Below are positions 26,340-35,388 of a DNA stretch of 64,000 bases, piece by piece; the stretch's first letter is position 1; each line of letters starts with the position of its first letter. The stretch comes from Myxococcales bacterium 68-20 (lineage in GTDB: Bacteria > Myxococcota_A > Polyangia > Polyangiales > Polyangiaceae), in the NCBI GenBank assembly GCA_001899635.1, contig MKVQ01000048.1, positions 1-64,000 on the forward strand, in the 5' to 3' direction. The notes beneath the pieces were generated by a model. It had not been told where the DNA came from and did not search any database. It saw nothing but the letters and a program-made list of their open reading frames with translations. The position numbers were made by a program, and so were the translations under genes.

Positions 26340-26663
26340 TCAGATCCACATCCCAATCGCGAAGTAGAACCCCCCAAATAGCCAGCTCAGCGCAGCCCAG
26401 AGGAGTGCGCCAGGAGGAGCTTCTCGCGTCCAAAAGTAGACGCAAAGAGGAATGACCGTCGTGAGTGTCGCGAACAGAAGGCCAGTCCATGCACGGGGAA
26501 GCGCTTCGTCCGGGACGATCGCCCACCCCGCGAACGGTCCCATCATCATGTACCCGAAAATGATCGCGTGATCGTGATTCACCGAGACTGCCGCACACCC
26601 GCCATTGCATCCACCGATGAGAAGGAGGCACGCCGCGACCTCGTGCCATTGGACGGGTGGCAT
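26340..26663 (-). CDS. Small hydrophobic membrane protein
   Basis: A 107-residue protein with three or four hydrophobic segments: VAACLLLIGGCNGGCAAVSV, AIIFGYMMMGPFAGWAIV, WTGLLFATLTTVIPLCVYFW and LLWAALSWLFGGFYFAIGMW. No family is recognised. The ATG at 26663 with an AAGGG sequence upstream was preferred, because the frame extending further upstream encodes a basic, non-hydrophobic leader. By eye the codons are richer in A/T than those of neighbours, which could mean a recent arrival. Confidence 0.6.
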   Translation of the reverse strand: MPPVQWHEVAACLLLIGGCNGGCAAVSVNHDHAIIFGYMMMGPFAGWAIVPDEALPRAWTGLLFATLTTVIPLCVYFWTREAPPGALLWAALSWLFGGFYFAIGMWI

Positions 26664-26835
26664 TCGAGGCCCTTGAAGCTCTGACGGGTCCACGAACTCG
26701 ATATGCCTCACGGTGCTGCGAACGCGAGTGCGCTCGCGCGGAGTGGTCGAAGCCGGCGTCCGAACGGCCAGCGGCCAAGAGTGAGCCGCAGCCATCACCA
26801 TCCGCATTGCACTCGAAGTGCGCGACGATTCAGAA

Positions 26836-28161
26836 CTACGAGCGCGGCGGGCGGAGCCACGCCTTCTCGCCCCACGGGCAGCGGAAGTGCTGCGGCTTCG
26901 TCAGGACCCACAGCGTCGGGACCGGCGCGGGCTCCTCCGGGTACGGGCCTTCGCCGTCGGTGAAGTAGACGACACCGTCGACGTCGTGCGCACCGAGTAC
27001 CGAGGGCGCGAACACCGCGCGGAGGTCCGTGCCGCCACGTCCGACGACGTTCTCGATTCGCCCCGCGAACGGGTAGACGCGGGCCACCGCCACGTCGCAC
27101 TCCGCGATCGTCACGTGCACGCGCTCCGAGAGGACGACGAGCTGACGCGCGATCTCCTCGAGCTCTTGCTTCGTCATGCTCAGCGACGTGTCGATCGCGA
27201 CGAGCAGGCGCTGCTCCGCGGTGCGTCGCGGCGCCCAGCTCCGACCGGGAACCTCGAAGACGCGATCCGGGAAGCGGCGGCTCGGCCGCGACCACGTATG
27301 CACCGGTGCTCGTACACGCGCGACGAACATCGCGAGGGCGGCTCGCCAGTCGATGATCACGTCGGGTGCACGCGTCGTCTCGGAGAGCTCCTCGATGAGG
27401 CGCCCCGGGGTCCGGCCGGCGACGAGGTAACGACGCGAGACGTTCGGGTCGTCGTCGTCGTTCGTGACGGGCGGCTGGGGCGGCGGCCTCTTGCCTCGTC
27501 GCTTCGGCGGCGGAGGTTCCTCCGCCGCCCGCTTCGCGGCGCGCTCCGCCTTCGCCTCGGACACGGCACGCCCCACGAGCAGCGCCGTCTGCGCGACACC
27601 ACCTGCCGAGGTCTCGCCTCGCGCGAGGTGGCGATGATCGTCCACGTTGCCCGAGCCCTGCTCGCCTGCGCCCGGCTTCGGCCGCGAGCCGGTCCCCTGG
27701 AGGTGCCGGACGAGGATCTCGTAGCGCTCGATCGTGCTCTGCCCCGGCCGCATTCCGATCGACGAATACGCACGCCACCGGACCGCCGGCGGGAGCTCCT
27801 CTTCGATGTACTCGTTCGCCGACATCTCGACGGCGAGATCCATCAGCTCGGGCTCCTCGCACTCCGCGAACTTCGGATGAGTGAGATGCCCCAGCACGAC
27901 GTGGTGGACCTCGTGGAGCAGCACGCCGCGCAAGTACTGCGGCTCGGCCATGAACGACTCGACGTTCACGTGCAGATAGAAGCGCCCGTCATGGAGAGAC
28001 ACCGCCATTCGTGCAACCGACGGGTCCGCCACGGGCGTCATCTTGGCGAGGATCGCCGCGTAGTACGGATACGCCTCGAGGAAGCTCGGATCGCGAATGA
28101 ACCCGTCGAGCCACTCCTCGAGCTCGCTGCGCGTCGCCGTCTTCGCGGTGCTCGGGCTCAC
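26836..28161 (-). CDS. vWA-containing metallopeptidase-like protein (DUF2201 type)
   Basis: A 441-residue protein. The N-terminal domain has a zinc-protease-like helix LLHEVHHVVLGH with H83-E84-H87. After a charged, Pro-rich linker (about 195-250) comes a C-terminal vWA-like domain with MIDAS D324-TSLS and a YFTDGEG motif. This is the known pairing of a metallopeptidase-like domain with vWA that accompanies MoxR AAA ATPases. The ATG lies 7 bp after the MoxR gene stop codon, so they form an operon. MoxR plus vWA pairs act as chaperone-like machines in metal or cofactor insertion. The client here is unknown, and peptidase activity is not proven by the motif alone. Confidence 0.85.
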   Translation of the reverse strand: MSPSTAKTATRSELEEWLDGFIRDPSFLEAYPYYAAILAKMTPVADPSVARMAVSLHDGRFYLHVNVESFMAEPQYLRGVLLHEVHHVVLGHLTHPKFAECEEPELMDLAVEMSANEYIEEELPPAVRWRAYSSIGMRPGQSTIERYEILVRHLQGTGSRPKPGAGEQGSGNVDDHRHLARGETSAGGVAQTALLVGRAVSEAKAERAAKRAAEEPPPPKRRGKRPPPQPPVTNDDDDPNVSRRYLVAGRTPGRLIEELSETTRAPDVIIDWRAALAMFVARVRAPVHTWSRPSRRFPDRVFEVPGRSWAPRRTAEQRLLVAIDTSLSMTKQELEEIARQLVVLSERVHVTIAECDVAVARVYPFAGRIENVVGRGGTDLRAVFAPSVLGAHDVDGVVYFTDGEGPYPEEPAPVPTLWVLTKPQHFRCPWGEKAWLRPPRS

Positions 28162-28168
28162 GACGACC

Positions 28169-29497
28169 TCACGCCCCAGGGCGAACCGGTGTGATGCCGA
28201 CGCGCTTCAACGTCTCGACCAGCGGCATCGCGTGCTTCTCGTGGAGCTGGAGGAGCAGATGCCCGAGGCTCTGGCGCGCGACGTTGCTCCGCTTCAGCTC
28301 GGCGAGGCGCGACGGCTGCGCGACGAACGCGCGGAGCGCGGTCACGGCGAGCGCGATGCGATGCTGCTTCATGGAGTCGCTCCGCCAGGCCGCGAGCTTC
28401 TTCTCGGCCGCGCTTCCGGGGAAACTGCCGAGAAGGTCGGTCGGGTCGACGTCGACGAGCGTGACCGCCGTCGGATTGCCGCCGAGCGCCTCCTGCAGCT
28501 TCTCGCGTTGATCGCCCGGCAAATCCGCGAAGAGCGCCTCGAGCGAAGCCAGGGTGAGCTGCCCCTGTGCTGCCAGCACGCCCGCCTCGGGGCCCGAGAG
28601 GAGCGGCACGAGGCGTTGCACGATCTCGTCGAGGCGGTCAGTCTGACCTTGCTGCCGATACCCGGCGATCTCCTTCGCGAGCGGCGACGAGGCGCCGTAC
28701 GTGCCGAGCAACGCGCGCACGTCGAAGCCGACGCGCGTCCCCCACGAGCTCTTCGAGGCGAGCAATGCCTCCACCCACGCCGCCGGCAGATAACCTCCGA
28801 GCGCATCGCGAAGCAGCGCCCCATCCTCGAGCTCGGCGGCGGTGAAGGCCTGGAGCAGCTCGGAGGCATAGGTCCACGTGCGAGGCGGCACATCCTCGAG
28901 GAGTCGCTCGTGGGCATGTGCCAGCGCGAGGATGCCGGGATGGAGGTTCTTCGTCTGCGCCCACGCGAGCCACGACGCGCGATCGGCGCGCACGGAGACC
29001 TGGAGGAACCGCGCGCGCAGCGCCTTGTCGAGCGCCGTCACGTGGTAGTCCGCGGTCTGCGGGTTCACCGTCGCGACGCAGACCCAACCCTCGGGTAGCT
29101 CGTACTCGTGGAGACGGCGCGCGGAGAGGAGCTGGAGCGCCGGCTGCTGGATGTAGCGCTCGGCACGGTTGAGCTCCTCGAGGAGGAGAATGCCGGCGCC
29201 ATCGCGGGGCAGCACGTGCGGGAGCGCGTATTCGGTGCGTCCGTCCTTCACGATCGGAAGCCCGACGAGATCGGGTGGCTCGAGCAAGCTGAGGTCGAGG
29301 ATGGTGGTCGCGATCCCGAGATCGCTCGCGACGCGCCGGACGATCTCGCTCTTTCCTACGCCGGTCGGTCCCTCGATCAACACGGCGCGCCGCGCGCGAT
29401 ACGCGACCTGGAGGACACGCTCGAGCCGTGGCCCGACAGGAATCGCGAGCGGACGCAGCCCATCGCTCGCACCGGCTTTCGACGACGCGTAGTTCAC
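28169..29497 (-). CDS. MoxR-type AAA ATPase
   Basis: A 442-residue ATPase. Walker A is GPTGVGKS (43-50), Walker B ILLLEE (about 103-108, with Glu in place of the first Asp), and ATVNP serves as sensor 1. ALPHVLPRDGAG precedes Walker B. The second half is a helical lid domain. The partner is the downstream vWA/metallopeptidase-like protein. The start chosen is GTG 29497, preceded by a GGGAGA Shine-Dalgarno sequence. An upstream in-frame ATG adds only a Cys/Arg-rich leader. Confidence 0.9.
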   Translation of the reverse strand: MNYASSKAGASDGLRPLAIPVGPRLERVLQVAYRARRAVLIEGPTGVGKSEIVRRVASDLGIATTILDLSLLEPPDLVGLPIVKDGRTEYALPHVLPRDGAGILLLEELNRAERYIQQPALQLLSARRLHEYELPEGWVCVATVNPQTADYHVTALDKALRARFLQVSVRADRASWLAWAQTKNLHPGILALAHAHERLLEDVPPRTWTYASELLQAFTAAELEDGALLRDALGGYLPAAWVEALLASKSSWGTRVGFDVRALLGTYGASSPLAKEIAGYRQQGQTDRLDEIVQRLVPLLSGPEAGVLAAQGQLTLASLEALFADLPGDQREKLQEALGGNPTAVTLVDVDPTDLLGSFPGSAAEKKLAAWRSDSMKQHRIALAVTALRAFVAQPSRLAELKRSNVARQSLGHLLLQLHEKHAMPLVETLKRVGITPVRPGA

Positions 29498-29642
29498 GCT
29501 TCTCCCGTAGCACGAGCCTCGCGCAGCGTGGTCCGTTCGAGCACCGACGAGCACGCGACGCCGCGCTCCGCGACAGCTCATCCAGCACGACCGAGATCAC
29601 TCCCGGCTCGTCGGCCCGGCGACCTCCGGGGCGGGCCTCATC

Positions 29643-32036
29643 TCAGCCTCGCTCGCGCACGATCTGCATACCGCGCGGGCCATCCACGCAGATGCGTAGG
29701 CCCGGGAAGCGCGGCAGGTATGCAAGCGGAGGTGCGCCTTCGCGACTCCCCCTCACGCGTCGCAGCACGACCTGACTGGCGTCGAGATCGTAGTGCGCCT
29801 CGTACTTCGCATCGCCGACGTCGATGGTGAGCGGGAACTCGCGATCGAGGGCCGCCTGGGATTCGAAGGGAAGGTCGGACATCGTCAGATCGACGCCCGA
29901 GAGCATCGCGAGGTCGCCGCCATCCTCGACGCCGAGCTCGACCAGACGGTGGAGCACCCACTCGGCAAGCGAGGGCATCGTCCCCTCGCGGGCGACGCCG
30001 GCTGGATGTCCACGCGTCGCGAGCTGCGCGGCGAGAGTGATCCGCGCGAGCCGTTCGCGCGTCGTCGCGAGCGCTTCCTTGAAGATGGTGCCGCGCGTGA
30101 AGAGCGCGGCGATGGCTGCGCGCGCGATGGCACCCGTAGGGTTCTCCTCGCGCGTCTGGATCACGCGCTCGGCATAGACGCGCTCGACCTTGGCGAGCAC
30201 GCGCCCGCGCTCGAGGTGGACCGCTGCGAGTCGGTCCTCGCCAAGCCCGGCGCGCGCCATCGTCGCCAGCGAGACTTGTGTAGCGCAGGTGATGAGCAGG
30301 CGCGCCCCCTTCCCGGCGCCGAACGAGCGCGCATCGAAGACGATCACGGCATCGACATCGCGCACGCGGTGAACGGCGCTCTCGCGCGCGAGCCCGAGCT
30401 CGGTCCCACCGTTGCCGAACTTGAGATCTCGCCCGCGGGCTCGCGCGACGTGGACCACGCGCGGGTCGGCGGCCATCGCGATGCGGGCGAGCGCGTCGCG
30501 GTCCACGGGCGTGTTCGTCGGCGCCACGTCGGGCAGGCCTTGAAGGCGCCTCAGGCGCGAGCGGATCCGGCGTGCCTCCTCGACGACGAATGCCGAAACG
30601 TGATGGTGCTCGGGACGTCCGATGCGCACGGCACGCACGAGCGCGGTCGCATCACATCCCGCGAGCCGTAGATCGTCGTGGGCCCCAACGTCATCGCGAG
30701 GATGAGACGCCGTTCCAGCGAGGAACAAGGGGCGTCCGACCGCAAGCGCGGAGACGAGATCGATCGCGTCGTCGAGACAGCCATCGGCGCGCGCAGCGAC
30801 GAGAAGCCTGCCGAGGAAGGGATCGAGCGGCAGCTGGAAGACGCCTCGACCTCCTTCGGTGAGCGCTCCTTTGGCATCGAGCGCGCCCCACGCCGCGAGG
30901 TCTGCACGCGCGGCCTCGAGGGCGTAGGCCTTGGGCGCGTCGAGCAGCGGAAGATCCTCGGGACGCTCCCCCCATGCTGCTGCCGACATCACGAGCGTGA
31001 CGAGCGACTCGCGGTGGATCTCCGGAGACGTGCTCGTTGCGAGTCGAACGGCGTTGCTCCAGAGTCGATAGCAGATACCGGGACCAGTCCGGCCGGCACG
31101 CCCCGCACGCTGGGCCGCCGCATCCTCGGCGATCGGCGCGAGGACCAGCGACCCGCGGCCGTCATGATATCGAGTCTGCCTCACCAAACCCGAGTCGATC
31201 ACGACGCCCACGCCCGGGATCGTGATCGATGTCTCCGCGACGTTCGTCGCCAGGATGACCTTCCGTCGGGGCCCCCGCTCGAACGCACGGCGCTGCTCTT
31301 CGAGCGTGAGGCTGCCATGGAGCGGTACGAGGTCGACGTCGTCGTGCTCCAGCGCACGACGACACACGTCGATCTCGGCCTTTCCGGGAAGGAACACGAG
31401 CACGTCGCCGGGATCGCCGGCTGCCGTCTGGAGCGCCGAGCGAACGCGCGCTCCGAGGTCCGCGGAGTCGGGGAGCGCGTCCCCCCGTCCGAGGTACCGT
31501 AGATCGACCGGGAACGTTCGCCCCGCTGCCGAGAGATGCACGCCTCCGATGTGAGTCGCGATCCGATCGCCGTCGAGCGTCGCGGACATCACCACGAGCT
31601 TGTTCTGTCGCTGGCGCAGGAGCAGCGCGAGGAGCAGGTCGACATCGAGCGTGCGTTCGTGGAACTCGTCGAGGACGATCGCCCCCGCAGACCGAACGAG
31701 CGATGCGTGTCGCAGCACGACTCCCGGCGTCGCGAACACGATCCGGGTGCTGTCGTTCATCGCAGAGTCGTCGCGCACCACGTACCCGACGCCGTCACCG
31801 AGACGCGTGCCTTCGAGCTCAGCCACACGCGCCGCAAGCGTACGGCAGGCGACGCGACGCGGCTCGATGACGAGCACCGACCGCCTTCGCCCCTCGGCTT
31901 CGCCCAGCTCCTGACACCAGCGCGGCACCTCGGTCGACTTGCCGGAGCCCGTCGGTGAAGACACGACGACCGGCCGCAGTCCGACGTTCTCGAGGAACGA
32001 TGCACGAAGGGCAGCAATGGGCAGCGTCGCGTCCAC
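29643..32036 (-). CDS. hrpB: ATP-dependent RNA helicase HrpB (DEAH-box)
   Basis: A 797-residue superfamily 2 helicase, close to the roughly 800 residues usual for HrpB. Motif I is SSPTGSGKST (K33), motif II DEFH (123-126), motif III SAT, and motif VI is found near QRAGRAGR. The helicase-associated domain and the HrpB-specific C-terminus (LPRFPGLRICVDG) follow. Family proteins begin just before an LP[IV]xAxLPxL segment, here DATLPIAALR, so GTG 32036 was chosen over an earlier TTG. No ribosome-binding site is visible, so this start is less certain than the body. Its role in the cell is poorly defined even in model bacteria. Confidence 0.9.
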   Translation of the reverse strand: MDATLPIAALRASFLENVGLRPVVVSSPTGSGKSTEVPRWCQELGEAEGRRRSVLVIEPRRVACRTLAARVAELEGTRLGDGVGYVVRDDSAMNDSTRIVFATPGVVLRHASLVRSAGAIVLDEFHERTLDVDLLLALLLRQRQNKLVVMSATLDGDRIATHIGGVHLSAAGRTFPVDLRYLGRGDALPDSADLGARVRSALQTAAGDPGDVLVFLPGKAEIDVCRRALEHDDVDLVPLHGSLTLEEQRRAFERGPRRKVILATNVAETSITIPGVGVVIDSGLVRQTRYHDGRGSLVLAPIAEDAAAQRAGRAGRTGPGICYRLWSNAVRLATSTSPEIHRESLVTLVMSAAAWGERPEDLPLLDAPKAYALEAARADLAAWGALDAKGALTEGGRGVFQLPLDPFLGRLLVAARADGCLDDAIDLVSALAVGRPLFLAGTASHPRDDVGAHDDLRLAGCDATALVRAVRIGRPEHHHVSAFVVEEARRIRSRLRRLQGLPDVAPTNTPVDRDALARIAMAADPRVVHVARARGRDLKFGNGGTELGLARESAVHRVRDVDAVIVFDARSFGAGKGARLLITCATQVSLATMARAGLGEDRLAAVHLERGRVLAKVERVYAERVIQTREENPTGAIARAAIAALFTRGTIFKEALATTRERLARITLAAQLATRGHPAGVAREGTMPSLAEWVLHRLVELGVEDGGDLAMLSGVDLTMSDLPFESQAALDREFPLTIDVGDAKYEAHYDLDASQVVLRRVRGSREGAPPLAYLPRFPGLRICVDGPRGMQIVRERG

Positions 32037-32238
32037 GGCGTCGAGTGTTGCACACGTTCTCGCTTGGTCGTGAGTCACGAGACGCTTGCGCAGGCGAGAG
32101 CCGTGCACTGCGCCGGGTGTGAGAGTCGACGGGCCGAACGCAGGTGCTGCGTGGCCGCAGCGCAGGCTGCGGGATGGAGCGTTCGTCGCGGCTGAGCTCT
32201 TCCCGTCGCGACCTCGCTCGCCCGAGCGGAGCAAGTGC

Positions 32239-32244
32239 TAGCCT
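32239..32244 (+). promoter_or_regulatory. -10-like box TAGCCT before the AraC-family gene
   Basis: TAGCCT (context TGCTAGCCT) ends 14 nt before the ATG at 32259. It overlaps the upstream GTG at 32235, which argues against that GTG as the start. Confidence 0.38.
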
Positions 32245-32258
32245 CGATCCTGCCGCGG

Positions 32259-33107
32259 ATGCACTTGACGCGTGAACCCACCGCCGCGCTCCGGCCCTTC
32301 GTGCAGTCCCTCTGGGCGATGGACGGGCGGGAAGTCTCGCCGGCACCGACGCGGACGCGTGGGGTGCGCAGGATGGAACGGGTCCTTCCCACCGGGACCA
32401 TGCACCTCGTGATGCGCCTTTCTCCTGCGCCGCTGGTGCTCTTCGACGACGCGTCGGGTGCGCGTTCCCGTGCGGTCGGTCACTCCGTGATCGGCGGCGC
32501 GCGCTCGAGCTTCTACGTGCGAAGCGTCGCGGAGCCCGCGCACTCGGTGGGCGTCCAGCTTCGACCGGGCGCCGCCGCCGCGCTTCTCGGAGCTCCGGCA
32601 AGCGAGCTTGCGGAGACGCACACGCCGCTCGACGAGGTGTGGGGCAGCCGAGCCGCGATCGCGAGAGAACGACTCGCGGACGCCGGGTCGCTCGAAGCCC
32701 AGCTCGATCTCTTCGAGGCTCTTCTCGTCACGCAGCTCGTGCAAGGGACCAAGCGGCGCTCAGCCGAGATCCATCCTGCCGTCGCCGAGGCTCTCGTCCA
32801 GTTCGAGGCCGGCGCGCCGGTCGCCGAAGCGGTCCGCCGGAGTGGCTACAGCCACCGAACGTTCCTCACGCTCTTCCAGAGGTCCGTCGGACTCTCCCCG
32901 AAGGTCTTCTGTCGCATCCGTCGCTTCCAGCACGCGCTCGATCGCCTCACCCGCGAGCGACCCCGCCTCGTCGACCTCGCCGCCGATGCCGGGTACGCCG
33001 ACCAGGCGCATCTCACCCGCGAGTTCACGGCCTTCGCCGGGATATCACCGGCCGAGCATCGGGCGCTCGCCCCTGTCACCTCGAACCACGTGCCGATCCG
33101 CCCCTGA
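32259..33107 (+). CDS. AraC-family transcriptional regulator
   Basis: A 282-residue regulator. The C-terminal 100 residues form the double helix-turn-helix of AraC proteins: VAEAVRRSGYSHRTFLTLFQ for the first and LVDLAADAGYADQAHLTREF for the second, followed by GISPAEHR. The N-terminal 170 residues match the small-ligand domain found in many uncharacterised AraC regulators (FVQSLWAMDGR ... LPTGTMHLVMRL). It precedes the VOC gene by 87 bp on the same strand and may control it. The ATG at 32259 was chosen over GTG 32235 because a promoter-like box overlaps the latter. Confidence 0.9.
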   Translation: MHLTREPTAALRPFVQSLWAMDGREVSPAPTRTRGVRRMERVLPTGTMHLVMRLSPAPLVLFDDASGARSRAVGHSVIGGARSSFYVRSVAEPAHSVGVQLRPGAAAALLGAPASELAETHTPLDEVWGSRAAIARERLADAGSLEAQLDLFEALLVTQLVQGTKRRSAEIHPAVAEALVQFEAGAPVAEAVRRSGYSHRTFLTLFQRSVGLSPKVFCRIRRFQHALDRLTRERPRLVDLAADAGYADQAHLTREFTAFAGISPAEHRALAPVTSNHVPIRP

Positions 33108-33194
33108 AACCGAGGCCCTTCGCCCGGCGTTCAATTTCGTTCAAGACGAGGACTCCCTTCGCGCACGACACTGCTCGCGAAGGAGACGAGAGTC

Positions 33195-33638
33195 ATGTCC
33201 ATCCACGAGGTCTTTCCGTACCTGCGCGTGAAAAATGCCGGCGCAGCCATCGAGTTCTACAAGAAGGCCTTCGGCGTCACCGAGAAGTTCCGCCTCACCG
33301 AGCCGAGCGGTCGCATCGGCCACGTCGAGCTCGACTTCGGCGGCACCACTGTCATGGTCTCCGAGGAGTACCCGGAATACGGCATCCTCGGCCCGCAGTC
33401 GCTCGGGGGCACGGGCACGTCGATCCATTTGCACGTCGACGACTGCGATGCGCTCATCGCTCGCGCCGTGGACGCCGGCGCGTCGCTCGTTCGGAAGCCC
33501 CAGAACCAGTTCTACGGCGAACGCTCCGGCACCGTGCGCGATCCGTTCGGTCACGAGTGGCTGATCGGCCACGAGGTCGAAAAGCTCACTCCCGAAGAGA
33601 TGCAGCGTCGCTACGACGAGATGATGAAGAAGAGCTGA
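33195..33638 (+). CDS. VOC-superfamily (PhnB/glyoxalase-like) protein
   Basis: A 147-residue protein with the paired beta-alpha-beta-beta-beta units of the vicinal oxygen chelate fold: VFPYLRVKNAGAAIEFYKKA, GHVELDFGG, SIHLHVDDCDALIARAVDAG and VRDPFGHEWLIGHEVE. Such PhnB-like proteins are often bleomycin- or glyoxalase-like without a known activity. The N-terminal H/E/E metal ligands are only partly recognisable. It has a strong AAGGAGACG Shine-Dalgarno sequence. The AraC gene upstream is the likely regulator. Confidence 0.9.
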   Translation: MSIHEVFPYLRVKNAGAAIEFYKKAFGVTEKFRLTEPSGRIGHVELDFGGTTVMVSEEYPEYGILGPQSLGGTGTSIHLHVDDCDALIARAVDAGASLVRKPQNQFYGERSGTVRDPFGHEWLIGHEVEKLTPEEMQRRYDEMMKKS

Positions 33639-33712
33639 TTCGACGCGCCCGAAGGTCGTGCCTATTTGCGCGGCGTGGGGCTCGGGAGACGCGACGCCGT
33701 TGGGGCACGGAG

Positions 33713-35242
33713 GTGGTTGGCATAACGATCGCTTCCGGCGAGGGGATGGTTCTCGCCGCTGAACCACTCGACGAAATCCGGGCACCGACGCCGGCCGCCC
33801 TGAGTCTGGGCGAGCCGGTCGAGGTGCTCGTGCACGATGCGACCCGCCTCGCCTGGAACGTGACCGTTCCGCTCACTACCGAACGGCAGACGCATTACTC
33901 GTTCGAGCTCGAGCTCGAGGTGCCTGCGAACCTCGTGGGAGTGGTCGATCTCTGGTCCGCGCTCGAATCGTACGCGCGCCTCGACGATGCAGTCGGGATC
34001 GCGCAGACGTCCGGCGAGGCATTCCGTCGTTCGGTCGCCACCATCTCCTCGAAGCTCGCCCGTGCTCGTGACGGGTTCGTTCGCCACTGCGCGCTCATCC
34101 AGTCGTCGGCAACGGTGGAGGAGAACCATGCCGGGGCGCTAAGGCTCTGGCTCGCGGCGATGTCGGCCGAGCTCGCCAACGCGAGGAGCGCGCACCTCGA
34201 GAAGGCCGCCGAGCACGACGAGCGGCGATTGGCGGACGAGTTCCTGAGCATCCAGCTCTGGGCCATGTTGACCGATTGCGCTCGCTCGCTGCTCGAGCTG
34301 CGTCGCACGCTGGACGAACGAGGACAGCCCGGGGTCGCTCTCCTCGACGAGGTCGAGGCCACCTTGGCGGGCGGGTTGAAGGACGAGATCGCGTATCGAT
34401 GGAAGGCAGAGTTCGTCCTGGCCGAGCCCGTCAACACGCTTCAACTCGAACGGTTCCTCTCGCGCATGCGATGGCTCAAGAAGCACTTCGAGCATGTCTG
34501 CTTCCTCGACATCGAGACCTATCAAGTCGCCCATCGGCTCGGAGGTTGGTTCTCCGCACTTGCGGCCATGCTCGCGTACCTATGGTTCGTTCTCGTGCAG
34601 ATCGCCGTCGCCTCTCGCCCGAGCGCGATCGGCTCGGGCGTCGTCGTCTTGGCTCTGGCCACCGCCCTCGCCTACGTGTCGCGTGACCGGCTCAAGGAGC
34701 TCGGTCGCAACTGGCTCGCCGGTCGTGTCCAGCGGATGTTCGCGCAACGCGTGACGCGTTATCGGATGCCCCGACGAGAGCGCCAGCGCGGTTCCGTCGT
34801 CGTGGCGGCACGCGAGTCGTTCTCGCAGAGCGGGGCAGAGCGACTCGATCCGTCCGAGCCCGGGAGCGGAGCAGCTCACGATGTGACGCTGTTTCGTTTC
34901 ATGCATCGTGGCGTCCTCACGCCCCCTACTTCCCGAGCGGTGACCTCCGCCGCGCAGGTGCGCCTGATGTATCGGCTCGACCTGTCCTGGCTCTTTCCTC
35001 GACTTCACGACGCCGTGCGCGGCTTCGCCTCGATCGACGAGCACACCGGTGGAATCGCCATCGTCGACGTTCCTCGCAACTACGAGCTCCCGATTCGGGT
35101 CAGCGTCGAGCGCCCAGAGGGCGCGGAGAAGCTGCTGTGGACGCTCATCGTGAACAAGAATGGGCTCGTGCGCGTCGCCGAGGGAGAGGCTGCGGCCCGC
35201 GGCGCGCTCGTTCCGCACCCGGCGAGGGGACACTCCAGCTGA
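33713..35242 (+). CDS. Hypothetical two-TM membrane protein
   Basis: About 509 residues. The first 280 are soluble and alpha-helical with many charged residues. Two adjacent TM helices follow (GWFSALAAMLAYLWFVLVQI and GVVVLALATALAYVSRD), then about 190 residues of mixed structure that could lie on the same side. No family is recognised. The start is unclear: GTG 33713 and ATG 33746 are both in frame and neither has a good ribosome-binding site. It precedes the acyltransferase gene by 146 bp on the same strand. Confidence 0.65.
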   Translation: MVGITIASGEGMVLAAEPLDEIRAPTPAALSLGEPVEVLVHDATRLAWNVTVPLTTERQTHYSFELELEVPANLVGVVDLWSALESYARLDDAVGIAQTSGEAFRRSVATISSKLARARDGFVRHCALIQSSATVEENHAGALRLWLAAMSAELANARSAHLEKAAEHDERRLADEFLSIQLWAMLTDCARSLLELRRTLDERGQPGVALLDEVEATLAGGLKDEIAYRWKAEFVLAEPVNTLQLERFLSRMRWLKKHFEHVCFLDIETYQVAHRLGGWFSALAAMLAYLWFVLVQIAVASRPSAIGSGVVVLALATALAYVSRDRLKELGRNWLAGRVQRMFAQRVTRYRMPRRERQRGSVVVAARESFSQSGAERLDPSEPGSGAAHDVTLFRFMHRGVLTPPTSRAVTSAAQVRLMYRLDLSWLFPRLHDAVRGFASIDEHTGGIAIVDVPRNYELPIRVSVERPEGAEKLLWTLIVNKNGLVRVAEGEAAARGALVPHPARGHSS

Positions 35243-35376
35243 TCGGCCCTTCCGATCACGCGGCCTGCGGGGGGCTCCGCCGCTCGGCCCACCAAGGACG
35301 GAGCCTCGGCAGTTCGATGCCCTCCGATAGCCGGTCACCCACGACGTCGACTCGCGCGGTTCGACCAGGGAGCGGT

Positions 35377-35382
35377 TACGTT
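35377..35382 (+). promoter_or_regulatory. -10-like box TACGTT before the acyltransferase
   Basis: TACGTT ends 6 nt before the GTG at 35389. This was the main reason for choosing that start over an ATG at 35317. Confidence 0.38.
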
Positions 35383-35388
35383 GGCCGA

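Noticed and set aside
32037-32234. Longer HrpB N-terminus from TTG 32234
   Set aside because: HrpB proteins begin close to the LPI segment, and the extra 66 residues are Ser/Arg-rich with no similarity.
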